From positions 102,128,501-102,192,500 of the forward strand of contig CM060881.1 of NCBI GenBank assembly GCA_030762935.1: a stretch of 64,000 nt of DNA, read 5' to 3'. Shown in pieces: positions 1-11,855 of the stretch. Each line of letters begins with the position of its first letter. Within the stretch, counting starts at the first letter, position 1. Origin of the DNA: Hymenopus coronatus (taxonomy: Eukaryota > Arthropoda > Insecta > Mantodea > Hymenopodidae). A program made the translations under genes and the position numbers. The notes beneath the pieces are model-generated. The model searched no databases and was not told the DNA's origin. It was given only the letters and a program-made list of their open reading frames with translations.

Positions 1-360
1 TCCGTGTGTGTATGTCTGTGGACAACACACTTTATATCCTTTACGTTTTTGTTGTGTTTTGTTTTATATATTCCTTGTTATTGGTTCCAATTGTAAAGTA
101 CTTATACTTTTCTCAGACAGTGTCCGTTTTTCTGTTGTTATACTCCCGGCCAAGCAAAGAAGTCTTTTGCTTTTAAAACGTTTGCCTATCAGTTTAGTCT
201 AGTGTATTCCCTTAGTTCCCTTATACTTATAAGGAACTAAGTAATGAGAACATTCTACTAATGTTTATCTCGTTTAGGATTGTATAGAACGAAGAATAAT
301 CTCTTGTTAGAACTTTTTATAGCAGCTAGAGAAACTTATGTGAGTATAACACATCACATT
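1..360 (-). repeat. HER copy, truncated by the window edge
   Basis: Begins inside the element at the GTGTGTGTATGTCTGTGGAC tract and continues through the TTCCTTGTTATTGGTT and CTTATACTTATAAGGAA blocks to the ACACATCACATTCTT end. The order matches the copies at 27.2 and 40.9 kb. The hairpin end lies outside the window. Open frames here are chance frames in repeat sequence. Confidence 0.75.
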
Positions 361-2578
361 CTTTTTCTTTCATTGATGATTTTTGCCAATATCAGTTTTA
401 TTTTGTGTCTTTTATCGATAATTCTGGATTTTATTTGTGTTTCATTTTCTTTAGATTTTATTTATGTTTTGAGCCACGATTTCATCATTTATATGGGCAC
501 TGATAACCTAGCTGTAGAGCGCCTCCTCCTCATCATCATCAATATGAACGATGCCTCGGTCATTATGAAATGCAGGGGTGAGTCGCATACCAACTCTATG
601 AAAGACAAAGGTAAGGCTAAGCCATTTAAAATTTAATTGGGCATTCTAGAGGAGGAGTTGAAATATTTGCATTTGTTCTTAAACAGAACTACAGCTACTA
701 AGAGGGATTTTACCATCTACATATCATCAAAGATTAAAGTTATTGCTATTATCGAACGGGAATAATCAAAGTTATTAAAAACACGGTAGTGTAGTACCAA
801 AATACAGGTTTAGATTGCAATGATACCTTTCAGTTCTGTCATTTAACTGTTTCTTCCGAGGTGTCTACGACAGAGTTCGGAAGATAGTGTCAGACTGAAA
901 ATTTCATTGCATGGGGAAAACGCTAGCCAGTTGAGAAATGTAATGTTGTCGGCATGCTGAGAGAAATTCAATAATTAAAACAACTGTAAGGACATCAGAA
1001 GATCCAACTATGGCATTGAATTGTTCAGTCTTAGCAACCCGGAGGCTAAAATTGAAGGGCTTGTTTCCAAAGTGACCTTTCTTCATGAAATCACATTTTT
1101 CACAAAACCTAAAATTCATATAATTCCTTGTCGTATTAAGATAGTATCCTAATTTTTGACATGTGCAATTCTGTAATAATTGCAATTGCATCTATTTATG
1201 TGAAAAAATCATAGAGTCGTAGGAATGGTGGAACTGGGATATACATGACATGGAGTTAAGTTATTTTGGCAGTAAACTAAAGCTTTACATAGATGTCCAC
1301 CGCAATATGAAGAAGTTGGTATGTGTTATTGATAAAATAAAAGTGCTATAGCTGTCAGTTTTATGTTTATTATCATTCAAATACCATAAAATCCAAATGG
1401 TAGACCAAAAACTTCAAAATGTTATTTTAATACCATATCAGATGAGCTAATTGATTAAATGTTTAAACATCACACACTATAAAGACAGCCAATACCAAAC
1501 TTCTTTTTCCAACTGGAAATTATATTACTAGCTAATAATTAATTGTAACTCTTAATTGTAACCTGACTTTGTGTACTTGCATTTTTCAAGTTTTCAGTTT
1601 ATAAATCTTAAAATCAAACAAAATTAATATAACATCATATCATCATATCATTTTACTATCACTAAAAATAATGGTATGGGCCTAAGCACCACTGTTATCA
1701 TCACTGACTTCCACATTACTGCAAGAATGTACCTGCTTATAAAATGACATTGCAGGGTGATCATCAGTGATACCTAGTTTTTTTTATAAGTTAACTTTAA
1801 AGCGTTCCTATTGGCTATGAGGAAATGAGACGTTTTGGAAATAAACACAGCGGGGGATGCGTCACATTGGAAATAACATCAACCTTCAAAGCTTCCTGAC
1901 AGAGGCATTTACGTCGTTCTGAACAGTTAATACAACTTACACCTTCACAAAAGTTATTTTTAATGCTCAGCTCCAAATCTTTTAAAATTGGAGATACGTC
2001 ACTTTGGAAATAATCCCTTCATTTGTGCTCGGGAAAAAAGAGGTTGTCACGTTTTTAGAAGATGAAGGAATTTTAGGGGCCACCTTTCATGTACAATGTG
2101 TTCGTGGTAGAGTAACTGAAAGCAAATGACTTTACGGAGAAAATTTGGTACGCTTTTACAGACGTCTATTTGTTTAAATAAATGTAGAGTAGAAATGGGG
2201 GTTTCGATGTCATCTTCAGGAAATTAAAACAATATATCTGTCTTAAAATTGGCAAGAAAATGTAAATAAAGAAACATTCTATCCCGTAAAATCGGAATTA
2301 CCCCATGTCTAGGTCAATATATTCCATTAAGATCCGAGAGAAAGGATTTCGAAATAGGTCTTCGAGATTTTTGTTTGAGAAAATGAATTAAAATGATTGA
2401 TTGGAAGGAGAGTGAAAGGCATTCGTATGGAAATAATCTCTGTAATACCGGCGGTATATTTGTTGCCAGTTTAGCTTATACAGGATCATAGTAAAGTTGA
2501 TTTTTTTAATTGTTGATGTTATAATGGCATTAATTTTATCAACAATTGATAAAGCTTATCAACCGATGATATAGTTTT
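361..2578. other. Anonymous AT-rich DNA
   Basis: I see no recognisable gene, RNA gene or repeat. The only longer open frame (904-1191, minus, 95 codons) has no motif I recognise and no coding-like composition. Nothing supports a promoter or exon. Confidence 0.6.
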
Positions 2579-3416
2579 CACTTTCTCTACCAGTACTATG
2601 TATAATAGATAGGGAAGGTAATTGTATTCCAAAAATTTATATCGAGATATTACATGCTTTGAGAACCCTTTAGCATAAAAAAATCTGATCCTTTTTAGTA
2701 GAAGCGAAATATGGGAGTACCATAGGTTAAAGTGATAGTCAAAGGCTATTTGCTGTGTGACGGAAGTTCCTTTGTTTGCATGGACAGGAGTTTGACAAAT
2801 TTCTGTACGATAAAATATTAGTATTTGAAAGGTGAAATCAAAAACAATGAATAACTAAAAAACACGAAAAAGATTTGTATAACATAAATTGTGTGTTTTA
2901 ACGTGCTCTACATTTTCTGTGTAGTAAGCTTTTGTCTATCTCTTACCGTTTAACAGTTAAGCAAAATGCATCCGAATAAAGAGGTATTCAGAGGCTATTC
3001 CCAGAAAATTCAAGATATACGTTTTATTTGGTATGTAAATGTCAGTAATATACGGGATTTTAATTAAAATCGTTAGCCATTTTTTAGAAAATCAAACTTT
3101 TCGAAAAAGTTCCATGTAAAGGGTAGTTTGGGGTGGGGAAATTTTCTTGAAAATCTTCGTGTCGCATCCTTTGAAGATACCAAACTTAAATACCAAGTTT
3201 GGTTTTTAACGGTCTTTTCGTTTTTGAGTTATGCTGCCCACAATCACACAGACACACACACACACACACATGGGCATGTTTCTAAAAATTCTTTTTTTGG
3301 ATTCAGGGGGTCTCAAGACATATATTTCCGGAGAAATCTCGGTATCAAATATTTAGGTACAATGCAATATCTTCTCTACACACTTTGTACATAGTACGTA
3401 TAGAGAAAGTAAAAAC
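2579..3416 (+). repeat. HER copy with an inverted hairpin end on its left side
   Basis: Positions 2579-2685 are a minus-oriented hairpin end (ACTTTCTCTACC, then GGGAAGGTAATTGTATTCC). A plus-oriented body follows from the AATCTGATCC junction at about 2688 to the right hairpin GTATAGAGAAAGTAAAA. The body carries the near-palindrome around 3190-3210 and an (AC)n tract at about 3250-3270. The same left junction recurs in the copy at 37.5 kb, so this looks like one defined element with long inverted ends and not a chance pair. Confidence 0.8.
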
Positions 3417-3535
3417 ATTTTTGAGAGAGAGATTCGCGCGCGGACGTGTGTATTTGTGGACAGTATAATTTAAAAACGAAACGTCCTTTAAATATCAAAC
3501 TTGGTACTAAAGTTTTGTATCTATTGAAGGAAATT
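3417..3535 (-). repeat. HER interior fragment
   Basis: Directly abuts the preceding copy in the opposite orientation. It contains GTGTGTATTTGTGGACAG, AAAAACGAAACGTCC and a decayed AAATATCAAACTTGGTA segment, which is the interior order of minus-oriented HER copies. It has neither end. Confidence 0.6.
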
Positions 3536-4204
3536 AATCTATGGATACTGTCGCTCTGTCAAGTAATATGTATGAGATTTGAAACAACTTTATGGTATTA
3601 AATCTTGAAAATCCGGTTAACAAAACTCGATTATCAGCTTTCATCTGACTTTATTTAACTTCGACTTACCTGTATTTCAGACCAATTTGTGCAACACCTT
3701 ATAACTGGGTTATGTTTAGCTGTGGACCATGCATGATATTACTTATATCAGATATGTTTTTAATATTTTAAATTATTTCGACGAAGTTCATTAATACACT
3801 GTTTCAGGTTGCGTATCGGGGACACGTAAAGAGTCGTATTTCTTCCTTTTGCATAGATTTGGATATAAGCCGTTGACATGTTTCTTCCAGAGGCTCCTTG
3901 TATGCAGTCAGAAGTCTTTTAGCCTACAGACGTGATCAGAAAATCCCTCGTCGAATGTAAATCAATTTTATCCAAACCTGCTGACAAGTACCTGGCGTTT
4001 TCCCCTGCGGGGCGTACGACAGCTGATAAATCTTCCTCTGCATCTGTAGTATACTGTCGAGGCAACTGAGAAAACCAAATTTGGTACGAGAGATTTCAAT
4101 TAAATAGTTTGCATAGCATAAGGCGTACTCCCTCAAGTATTAACATTTATACTTGATGTTCAGTAAGCGAGAAATTTGATGTTGCCCCCTTAATTACTTC
4201 CTCT
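3536..4204. other. Anonymous DNA
   Basis: AT-rich sequence with no feature I can name. The minus frame at 3936-4136 has no recognisable domain. Confidence 0.55.
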
Positions 4205-4933
4205 AGGCCGGAAGTATAATGCATATAGTGAATAGTGAAGGTATTGTATACCACCCAAAAATTCTATGTTGAGATTTCATAAGAACTATATGTTTTGAGG
4301 TCCCCTGAGTTCTAAAAAAGCATTTTTAGAAAAATGTCTGTGTGGGCCTGTGGGCAGCATAGCTAAAATGCCCCTTAAATACCAAACTAGGTGTTTAAGT
4401 TTAGTATCTCCCAAAGATGCGACATAAGGATTTAAAAAAAAATATCCCCTCGCCCCCTAACTACCATTACGTGGAAAAAATTCAACATTTTTGATTTTCT
4501 GTAAAATGGCTAAAACGATTTTGCTTCAAATATTGGATATTTACATCACAAGTATGAATGAATGAATGAATAAGTGTATTTATTAATATAGCAATATCAT
4601 ACATAGAATTTCAACAGTCGCACGGGTCCACAGACCGTACGTGCTTTTGTAATACACATTACAAGCAATATTAAAACAACAACCACAACAAAGAATTAGA
4701 AGAGTAAACACGAAAATAAAAAGACAAAGGAAATACACAGTCAAAAGCAATATTAAACAACAATAAAAATTAAGAGTGAATCCGAAAATAAAGATACAAA
4801 GATATTCAAATATATGTAATATACATATCCTGATTTTTTTTGGAAATAGCCTCTGAGCGCCTTTTATTCTGAATAAATTTTGCTGAATGTTGCACAACTG
4901 GTAAACCATAAGAGAGAGACAAAAGCTTAATAT

Positions 4934-4966
<33 letters not shown>

Positions 4967-5325
4967 TATATCTGCTTCAAACATAACTTATGTCATATAC
5001 GTTTTCTTTCTAGAAATGACCGTTTATTAAATATTACTTGTTATTGGCTTCAGCTTTAAAATACTTATATTTTTCTCAAACGAGATCATATAAAGCGACC
5101 AAACCTCAATTGTTTAACATATCAACAACTTTTAAAGGATTTGACTATCGGTTCAGGTTAATATTTTCCCTTATGCCCTTCTGCTTAAAAGGAAACAGAT
5201 AATAAGACCAATTATGCTAACATTTATTTAGATAAATATAATATACATACAAGTAAGAATAATTTGTATTTAAACAATTAGAGAAAGCTATATTAATAAA
5301 ACACATCAGATTTTTTCCACTTATT
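4205..5325 (-). repeat. HER copy split by an insertion
   Basis: Starts with a weak hairpin end near 4205, then CACCCAAAAATTC, a GTCTGTGTGGGCC remnant of the microsatellite, and AAATACCAAACTAGGTG. The body stops near 4551 and resumes near 4836 with TTTTGGAAATAGCCTCTG, running to AACACATCAGATTTTTTCC. A poly-A run of about 30 bases sits at about 4937-4965. Confidence 0.75.
4552..4835. mobile_element. Insertion with (GAAT)n at one end, inside HER
   Basis: About 285 bases of foreign sequence interrupt the HER copy. One edge is GAATGAATGAATGAAT, a short tandem tail of the kind seen at 3' ends of some LINEs and their SINE partners. The rest is A-rich and GC-poor, apart from a short GTCGCACGGGTCCACAGACC segment. 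I cannot assign a family and no target duplication is clear. Confidence 0.4.
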
Positions 5326-6932
5326 TTCAATAATTTCGTAGGTATCTGTGCCAGAATATTAATTTACTTCAAAATATGTTTTTAGGTATTGCAACATTAA
5401 GTTGAATTAAAACTTATTGATACAATAATTACATGTTTGTTTGAACTCTGTTAATTACATTTATTTTAACTACATAATTGTCTCACTATTTCTCTTAGGC
5501 GGATCAGTTAATAGTTATCTACCAGGTGGCCTAACCAATCTGTATGTGACGTGTGCAGATATTTTTTCGTGCGTTAAACAATTGAAGAAGTCAACTGGGT
5601 TACTTCAAGTTAACATTGGCCAGTGGTGAACTGGCGTGAGACTTTAGTCTTCAGCCCTCTCGGTAATCAGCGGAGACGATGAGAGAACACGCTCCTAGAA
5701 ATATACGAAGGTTAAAAACGCCTTTGTTTCACTTCAAATATCCCCAATGAGTGCTGCAACTTTTTTAACCCTCTATGATATATCTACATACATCTTATAC
5801 AGGGCAGATGTATCACCTAGTGCAATTAACGCTCGATGTTTGACTGGTCTGTGCCGGCGGTTGCTGATCACCAGCACGAGTCCTTCATTTAAATAAATTG
5901 TTACCTCTCTTGCTTTCTACAAATGCAATCCAATCCAAATATTAATAAACTATAATTCCTTTATTTAAAATTAGTTTTATGTTTATATATACTTTCAACG
6001 ATTAGGAAATATATAAAATAAAATATGGTACCAATTCACACGAGAATCGAGAGAGGTAGGTGCACTATAAGAACGAACACCGAAACATTGGGTCACGAAC
6101 CATGCCGTTCCGAGCTTTCACGTCTGGTTCCGTATCCTCGGACAGTAGCGAAGCAGTCTGCTGTCCTGACCTCCTAAGTCTCGATTTTCATCCCTACAAT
6201 ACATACATCATTAATAATATGCAATTTCGTGGAGATATTCATTATATGAGTTAAGTGACGTCAAAATAACGGGAAGAAAGACATGATGAGAGCATAATCT
6301 GGTTCATTTATCGCTGTCACTTGAATAATGCAACTTAATTCAATTTTCACTGTCACTCACCAATTAGTGTGAACTAAGTTCAATTTCCACTGTCACTGTC
6401 ACTTCTATCGTATTCTGAGTTACATTTGCTGCACAACAATATCAACCTACTCACTAACCATTATCTTTTGTCAAGATAGACGGATATATTAGCAATAATT
6501 TCTCGAAATTGGGGAAAAAACGACCAGAATAATTTCCTTGCGTCTCGAAGGCGTTCATGATATTTAAATGGAAGAGCCACTCGTAGAAACACACTTGTCA
6601 TTTAGGTGATAAACTCGGCTCAGAGCATCTATATCAGAAGGCTAAATAGAAAACTACTCTTTGAATAAAGAGTTAGAGGTTATATGCCAAGCCTGGCCCC
6701 CATTGGTTTTTATTATTTGACCAAACATTTGAAAAAAAAAATGTTTTTCCAAGAGTATGACACAAATCCTGAACTCAAAGAAAACGGATCTTTTTGTCAT
6801 TTTGCACAATTTAACAAAAATTAAGTGAACTTATAAATGTGCAGGCACATACATTTTATAAAGAGGTAACGTTACACTTTGTTTTCTTACGATTATGGTC
6901 ATGTACTCTTTGGAAATACTCTAATTAATAAT
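5326..6932. other. Anonymous DNA with one degenerate paired repeat
   Basis: Includes the degenerate repeat at 5520-5640. Positions 6341-6400 show a short direct repeat of CAATTTTCACTGTCAC and CAATTTCCACTGTCAC. No gene is supported; the 64-codon plus frame at 6060 has no known motif. Confidence 0.5.
5520..5640 (+). repeat. Degenerate direct repeat, copy 1 (partner 16299-16420)
   Basis: Shares an ordered set of blocks with 16.3 kb: ACCAGGTG..CC.AAC, then TCGTGCGTTAAA, a TCAACTGGG/TCAACGGGG block, and CCAGTG..GAAC. Spacing is preserved over about 120 bases, so this is an old interspersed repeat. Its class is unknown. Confidence 0.5.
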
Positions 6933-7045
6933 ATAGTCCGTATGTATAATGTACCTAGTGGATAGATAGGGTGTTATATTCCACCAAAAAATCGATTTTG
7001 ATATAGGATGCAACATTCTAGGATACCCAGCTGTGCTTCACTAGG
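6933..7045 (-). repeat. HER hairpin-end fragment
   Basis: ATGTATAATGTACCTAGTGG, then GATAGGGTGTTATATTCCACC and AAAAAATCGATTTTGATAT, follow the order of the HER hairpin end. No body is attached. Confidence 0.45.
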
Positions 7046-8035
7046 GGATAGTAGGATTAAGGATAAAGCTGTGCTCGTGTCTGCGAGAAAGAAAAAAAAA
7101 AGGTTCAGGATTTAACGGGAGAGATCGAGAGCTTTAAATAAATACACAATAAGAGGAATTTAAAAATACATGGATGAGGAGAAAAAAGGGAGAAAACCCA
7201 AGGGTTGCCATCATTCCACTCAGGTCATCTGGTACTTTTTAATATCCTTAAAGTTAACAGTGTTAAATAAGATTATGCCCTTTCTGTCGACGCCGGTATG
7301 GAGTACGCCTTACAGTATCAGTAATTCAGATATAAGGACTCTCCGTGAACCAGGAAACGGAGACTTTATAATTAAACCATGTTTATATCTGCATTGCTTT
7401 ATGAGAACATCACTATATCACCAATGGTATGCTGCCACCTACATACTTGCTGAAACTGGTTCAACAATAATTTAGTCAACATGACCATCTGGTACTCCGT
7501 AATATCACTATTATTGTATTATAATTTATGTATATTTCAATAAGATATCTTGCATACTGTAGATCTTTCAAGTATCACCAGGACGTGACCGTACATATGA
7601 TGCCAAATAAATATGGGATCTATATATCTCATACAGAAAGCAAGAAACGATCCTAGTAGTACTACGACGAAGTGAGCTCATCAAGGTAAAAATTAGTTTG
7701 CCACAGATTTTACATGGGATAGGTGAACTATTATTTATCATCAACATGCTAAGCCTTAAAGCGTCTTACACCTTTCTGGTGTGTAATTTAAAATATACTA
7801 ACTTATTCTATCATCATCCATTCGTAATATATTATCATGCCTCTTTGTTTTCCTTGAACTGATGTTTCCATTAAAATATGAATATAATTTTCTCTGATTT
7901 AATTGCTACTTATTTCATCAAGCAACCATTCTTACAAATTTCATTTCATTTGTTTCAATATTTTTTTTTAAGTTTTATTTGCATACCCCCCCCCTTAACT
8001 TCAGTGGTCATACCGGGGGTTTTAATGTGAAAAAA
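7046..8035. other. Anonymous DNA
   Basis: Nothing recognisable apart from a C10 run at about 7985-7994. The 101-codon plus frame at 7170-7475 has no motif I can match. Confidence 0.55.
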
Positions 8036-8235
8036 CTCGTATTACTTTAGGTTAGGAACATTAGGTTAATCATATTTATATCACTAGACACACGCACATT
8101 CATACTTCCAGACTCTTTGGGGAACAGGGAATAATTCTGGTTAAAGAAAGATTCCTTGCCCTAGCCGAGAATGGAACAGGGACCTCCAGATGAGAAATCA
8201 GCTCGCTGACCACACTATCAAGGAGGCAGTCCGTT
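8036..8235 (-). mobile_element. tRNA-derived SINE (same family as 26.0 kb)
   Basis: Read on the minus strand, the head has an A-box-like TAGTGTGGTCAGCGAGC followed by a B-box-like GTCCCTGTTCCATTCTC. The tail, with ATTATTCCCTG and TCTGGAAGTATG and then a GTGTGTCT stretch, matches the tail of the SINE at 26.0 kb (ATATTCCCTATG, TTTGGAAGTATG, GTGTGTGTTTGTG). It should carry an internal RNA polymerase III promoter and no protein. No clear target duplication. Confidence 0.7.
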
Positions 8236-8996
8236 CCAAAGTTCCTTCTGTCAAATCTATTTAATGCTGAATTTTCAGTGTGTGTAAATATCATATTGCT
8301 GTTGAAACTGACGGCAGCCTATTGAAAACACATCAATTAGACAGTGTTCTTGAAATTAGATCTCTGAATTACTTATCATTCGTACACAGCATATTCTGTT
8401 AGATAAAATTGAAAATTACAATGCTTAAGGTTCTATGTTGCTATTTGGAACAAGTAGATTTAGACATAGAGTAGAACAATAGTAATTTATGAAGTAGTCA
8501 AATAAACTTGACGATTATGGTATGAGTGAATGTTTGGCAATTTTCACTAATGTCGTATATTAAAATTATGCACGAATTGGTTACATTGCGCGTGTCTTAG
8601 TATTTCAAATGTGGCAAATCTTAATTATTCTACATTTTATAATGAACAAAGGTATTGCACATAATGTTTCTTATTCGCTTTATAGGCCAAGGTGATTTGA
8701 ATACGGTTTACGTTTTCCATACGAAAAACGTAATTGATATTATTAGCTCATAATGAACCAATCATGCACGATGAAGAATAGAGAAACAATCTATTCATAA
8801 TATATAAAATATATTACATAATTCATAAGAAAGTGTTAGTTTCTTACTCATAGCGAAATTATAAACAGTATGACTGCGAAAATCCATAGGATACACTAAA
8901 GAAATAAGGAAATATAGCAGGGCTGTGTAAAAGAAATTTAATTTAAATCATTAATTCTCATAAAATCATTTGAGCCACTTATGAATTCGCTTATGA
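8236..8996. other. Anonymous AT-rich DNA
   Basis: I see no gene, RNA or repeat that I can support. Confidence 0.55.
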
Positions 8997-9046
8997 TCAC
9001 ATTATAACACGAGCAAAACCTATATCAGCTGTTCCTTTCCATCTAA

Positions 9047-9397
9047 GTGAACCTTTTATTACAATCCCCCGCTGTCCCGTGTCCCGTTTTAAGCCGACGA
9101 GACAATCGAGATGCTTCATTAGCACTTCCATTGTTAACAATGTATTTAATTCCAAGTCCGCAAAATTATCAGAGGGCTTTGTATCCATCTTCGATGAGAT
9201 CCCTGAAGACAGAAGCGTTCCCGATGGAGTTCGTGTTTACAAAGGGCCTTTCAAACGTTACTGGGAGATTTCTCCTTCAGCAAAATGGCTTCGCACGGGT
9301 TGAAACACGTGAATCAAACTATCGTCTCTTCCTAGTTTTCCCTCGTCGCCTTATTCCAGAAGTATTATTTATTGAACACTTCTTCCCTGCAGTCTAA
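9047..9397 (+). other. Unassigned open frame of 116 codons, not inside HER
   Basis: This stretch is less AT-rich than its flanks and is open in two overlapping plus frames (9047-9397 and 9079-9303) and one minus frame, which argues against a simple coding call. The longer frame has no signal peptide, membrane segment or domain that I recognise. It could be an exon, a decayed gene piece or a GC-richer repeat. I would not treat it as a gene without transcript or homology evidence. Confidence 0.15.
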
Positions 9398-10929
9398 CGG
9401 GAATCTTACACCTTCGATTTTATTAGATGTAACGTAAAAAATGTTGGTATTAAAACTTTGCATTTTCCATGGTAAACTTTAAAACACGGAGAAACACATT
9501 GTTATGGAAGTTATTTATTAGGAAATGGTTCACAAGAAATAAATAGTCGGGAGACTTGTGGGAATTGAAAAGGCGACAACAGAGTGAAACCTCCCCTAAA
9601 AAAAATAGCTTTCATCGGTACAAATCCAATATAGCAAGTATTCAGATTTATTCGGCATTTATAAGGACAGAATTTAAATTGATGACGTCTCTTAAAGAGT
9701 GAGTGTTTAACATAGCATATTAGTTCTGAGGGCCTGCTGAGGAGAACGCAAGTTGGTAGTGTGTGTGTGTCGGTGGGTAAACCTGAGTTATTTTACAAAG
9801 GGGTAAAAACTGGGTATTGTTATGTGTGTGAAAACTGCTATTTTTCCGTATCACTGTTTCTTTCCGCTTTATTTTGCTTTTATATGTAATTATTTTGCCA
9901 ACGTATATATAAACCTTATTTATAAGGCGTTATTGCGAAAACTTCTGACGTTTAGGAAATGTACGAAGTAGCGGGCAATATTGTAATTTTTCTTCGAATA
10001 ATTCAAGCACCACATCAAAAGTAGCTGTCGACTATGAAACTACAATATAGGTCATGCAGTTAATTCCACGGAAATGCAATTCATAGTTTGCATGCACATG
10101 GTTTCATCGTATTTTAGATTTTTTAACATCCGCTAGGTAATGATTTGGTAGGCTTTATTTTCAGCTTGCCAGAAGTGCCCACTGACTAGCACTTATGTAA
10201 TTATTTTATACTCTGTCGTGGTAAATCCTAAATAAATGTGATCACTTGGTGTTATAAGCAATATGTTGGAAACATATTTACTATCCATGTCAGAAAATGT
10301 GAATTGGCTTTACATCAGTAAATTACTTTTTTTTCTAAATCAAAACAAAACGTTACTATTGCTTAGGGATTAACACGTGAGTTATTGTGATAAATATCCA
10401 TAATAAATATTGCACTCTGTGAATTATTAGCAAAACGGTATTTTGTTGCCTAAATGACACAACGAGTGGAACAAGTGTTGTATATATAATGCATGCAACG
10501 CCCTAAATGTTGCGTAGCCTGTTATCTGCAGAAATACCTATTTACAAGTACGCAGTATAAGATTAATATGTCTCCTCCTCTCCCTTCTAACGCTTTAACA
10601 CAGCAGAGCCGGCCATCCCTCTTCCGGCCACAGTTCACATATACGTACATGGCAGAGGTGAGTGATCGTGCAATAATGTGGTTAGCAGCGTACTTCCTCC
10701 AGCCGTAATTCTGCTTTTCATGTAATGGCTCAAAATCATATATTCCGTAACAGAAACCGTAGACGTATTTTGCATAAACTGATCCGTTCCGTTTATATTT
10801 CTCAAACTATGTAAGTGACGTCACAGGTATGGGCAGAACTCCACAGTCCATAGCAAACTCATAACAAGTAGGGCTTCTACATTTACCATATTGAGTATGG
10901 TTAGGTAATGAAGAAGAATTGGCAGTGTT
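9398..10929. other. Anonymous DNA
   Basis: Contains a short GT run (about 9758-9770) and a TGACGTCA palindrome at 10816. No gene seen. Confidence 0.5.
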
Positions 10930-11855
10930 GAGACTCGCTGCCTCAGGTCGCAGCAAAGTTGTACAAACACCTGAAAATGCAGAACGTATCCGCGGGGCTC
11001 CGACAAAACAATGAAGATCGCTTCGCGCTGTTGCCGAGCGACACAACATGGCGAAAATGCAGAACGTGTCCGTGCAGCGTTGGAACGGAATCCCTGCCTC
11101 CAGCACGAACTTCATGCAAGACTTTTGGAATTATCTCGCTGATTGCTGTCGAACTTAAAGTTCTATTTGTATTAAGATTCAGATTACTCAGGAATTGAGA
11201 GAAATAGGCGCTAATCCTGATCAAGGAACCAATGCTGCTAAACCAATTGCTCGTTAAATAAAGCAAACCTCTTCCTCTGCTGGTTTATGAAAGAACAAAG
11301 CTATTGATACTGAGCAAGCCAAAATCCTCGCATTGTTTATGAGAAACCGCAGAGCAACCTATTTGTGGTGTGGTATGCAGTTGGAATGCGTGTTATTGTT
11401 GGTGCATGTTTTTTTCCGAGGATAATGCTGGTCGCTCAATAACTGTAAATTCCGATCGCTATGTTGAAAAGTTGCAATATTTCTACATGCCAGAACTCCA
11501 GGAACGAAGTTAAACAACATTTGGTTTCAGTAGGATGGACATAGGCCTCATACTAAATTTCAAAGCAGGGCTTTTCTCCAACGAGTTAACATATCGACTG
11601 AGGTCCCGCTTTCTTGCTCTCCAAATTTAACAGCTCCGGACCACTTTCATAGAGACACTTGAAGGGAAAAGTATTCCTGACCCACTTGCATACCATCGAT
11701 GAGTTGAAAGATGCCAGCCGCCACGAAATCAACTCCATTTCACGGAAAATGACGTGACGTGCCATAGAATAATTTCTGCGTCGTCTTCTTGAATGCATAA
11801 ATCCAGAGGGTGTTTACTAGTTGACGTCATATTCAAGTAGAGTTGATGTAACTGC
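10930..11855 (+). pseudogene. Dead mariner/Tc1-superfamily transposase
   Basis: Fragments of one transposase appear in order but in different frames. At about 10972 there is PENAERIRG, and at about 11052 ENAERVRAALERNP, both resembling the N-terminal helix-turn-helix region; the motif is present twice, so the head may be duplicated. EDNAGRSITVNSDRYVEKL lies at about 11420. IWFQ-stop-DG...HT, around the usual second catalytic Asp, is near 11517. LTAPDHFHRDT is near 11625, ELKDASRHEINSISRKM near 11703, and DVIFK-like sequence near 11824. Stops and frameshifts make it non-functional. Terminal inverted repeats were not found. The family match is from memory of the conserved blocks. Confidence 0.75.

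Noticed and set aside
280..636. 118-codon hydrophobic plus frame as a membrane protein
   Set aside because: Starts inside a HER copy and continues into AT-rich DNA. The hydrophobicity follows from T-rich codons.
4583..4984. 133-codon minus frame, the longest in the window
   Set aside because: It spans the GAAT-tailed insertion, HER sequence and a poly-A run (a phenylalanine string). Composition explains the openness.
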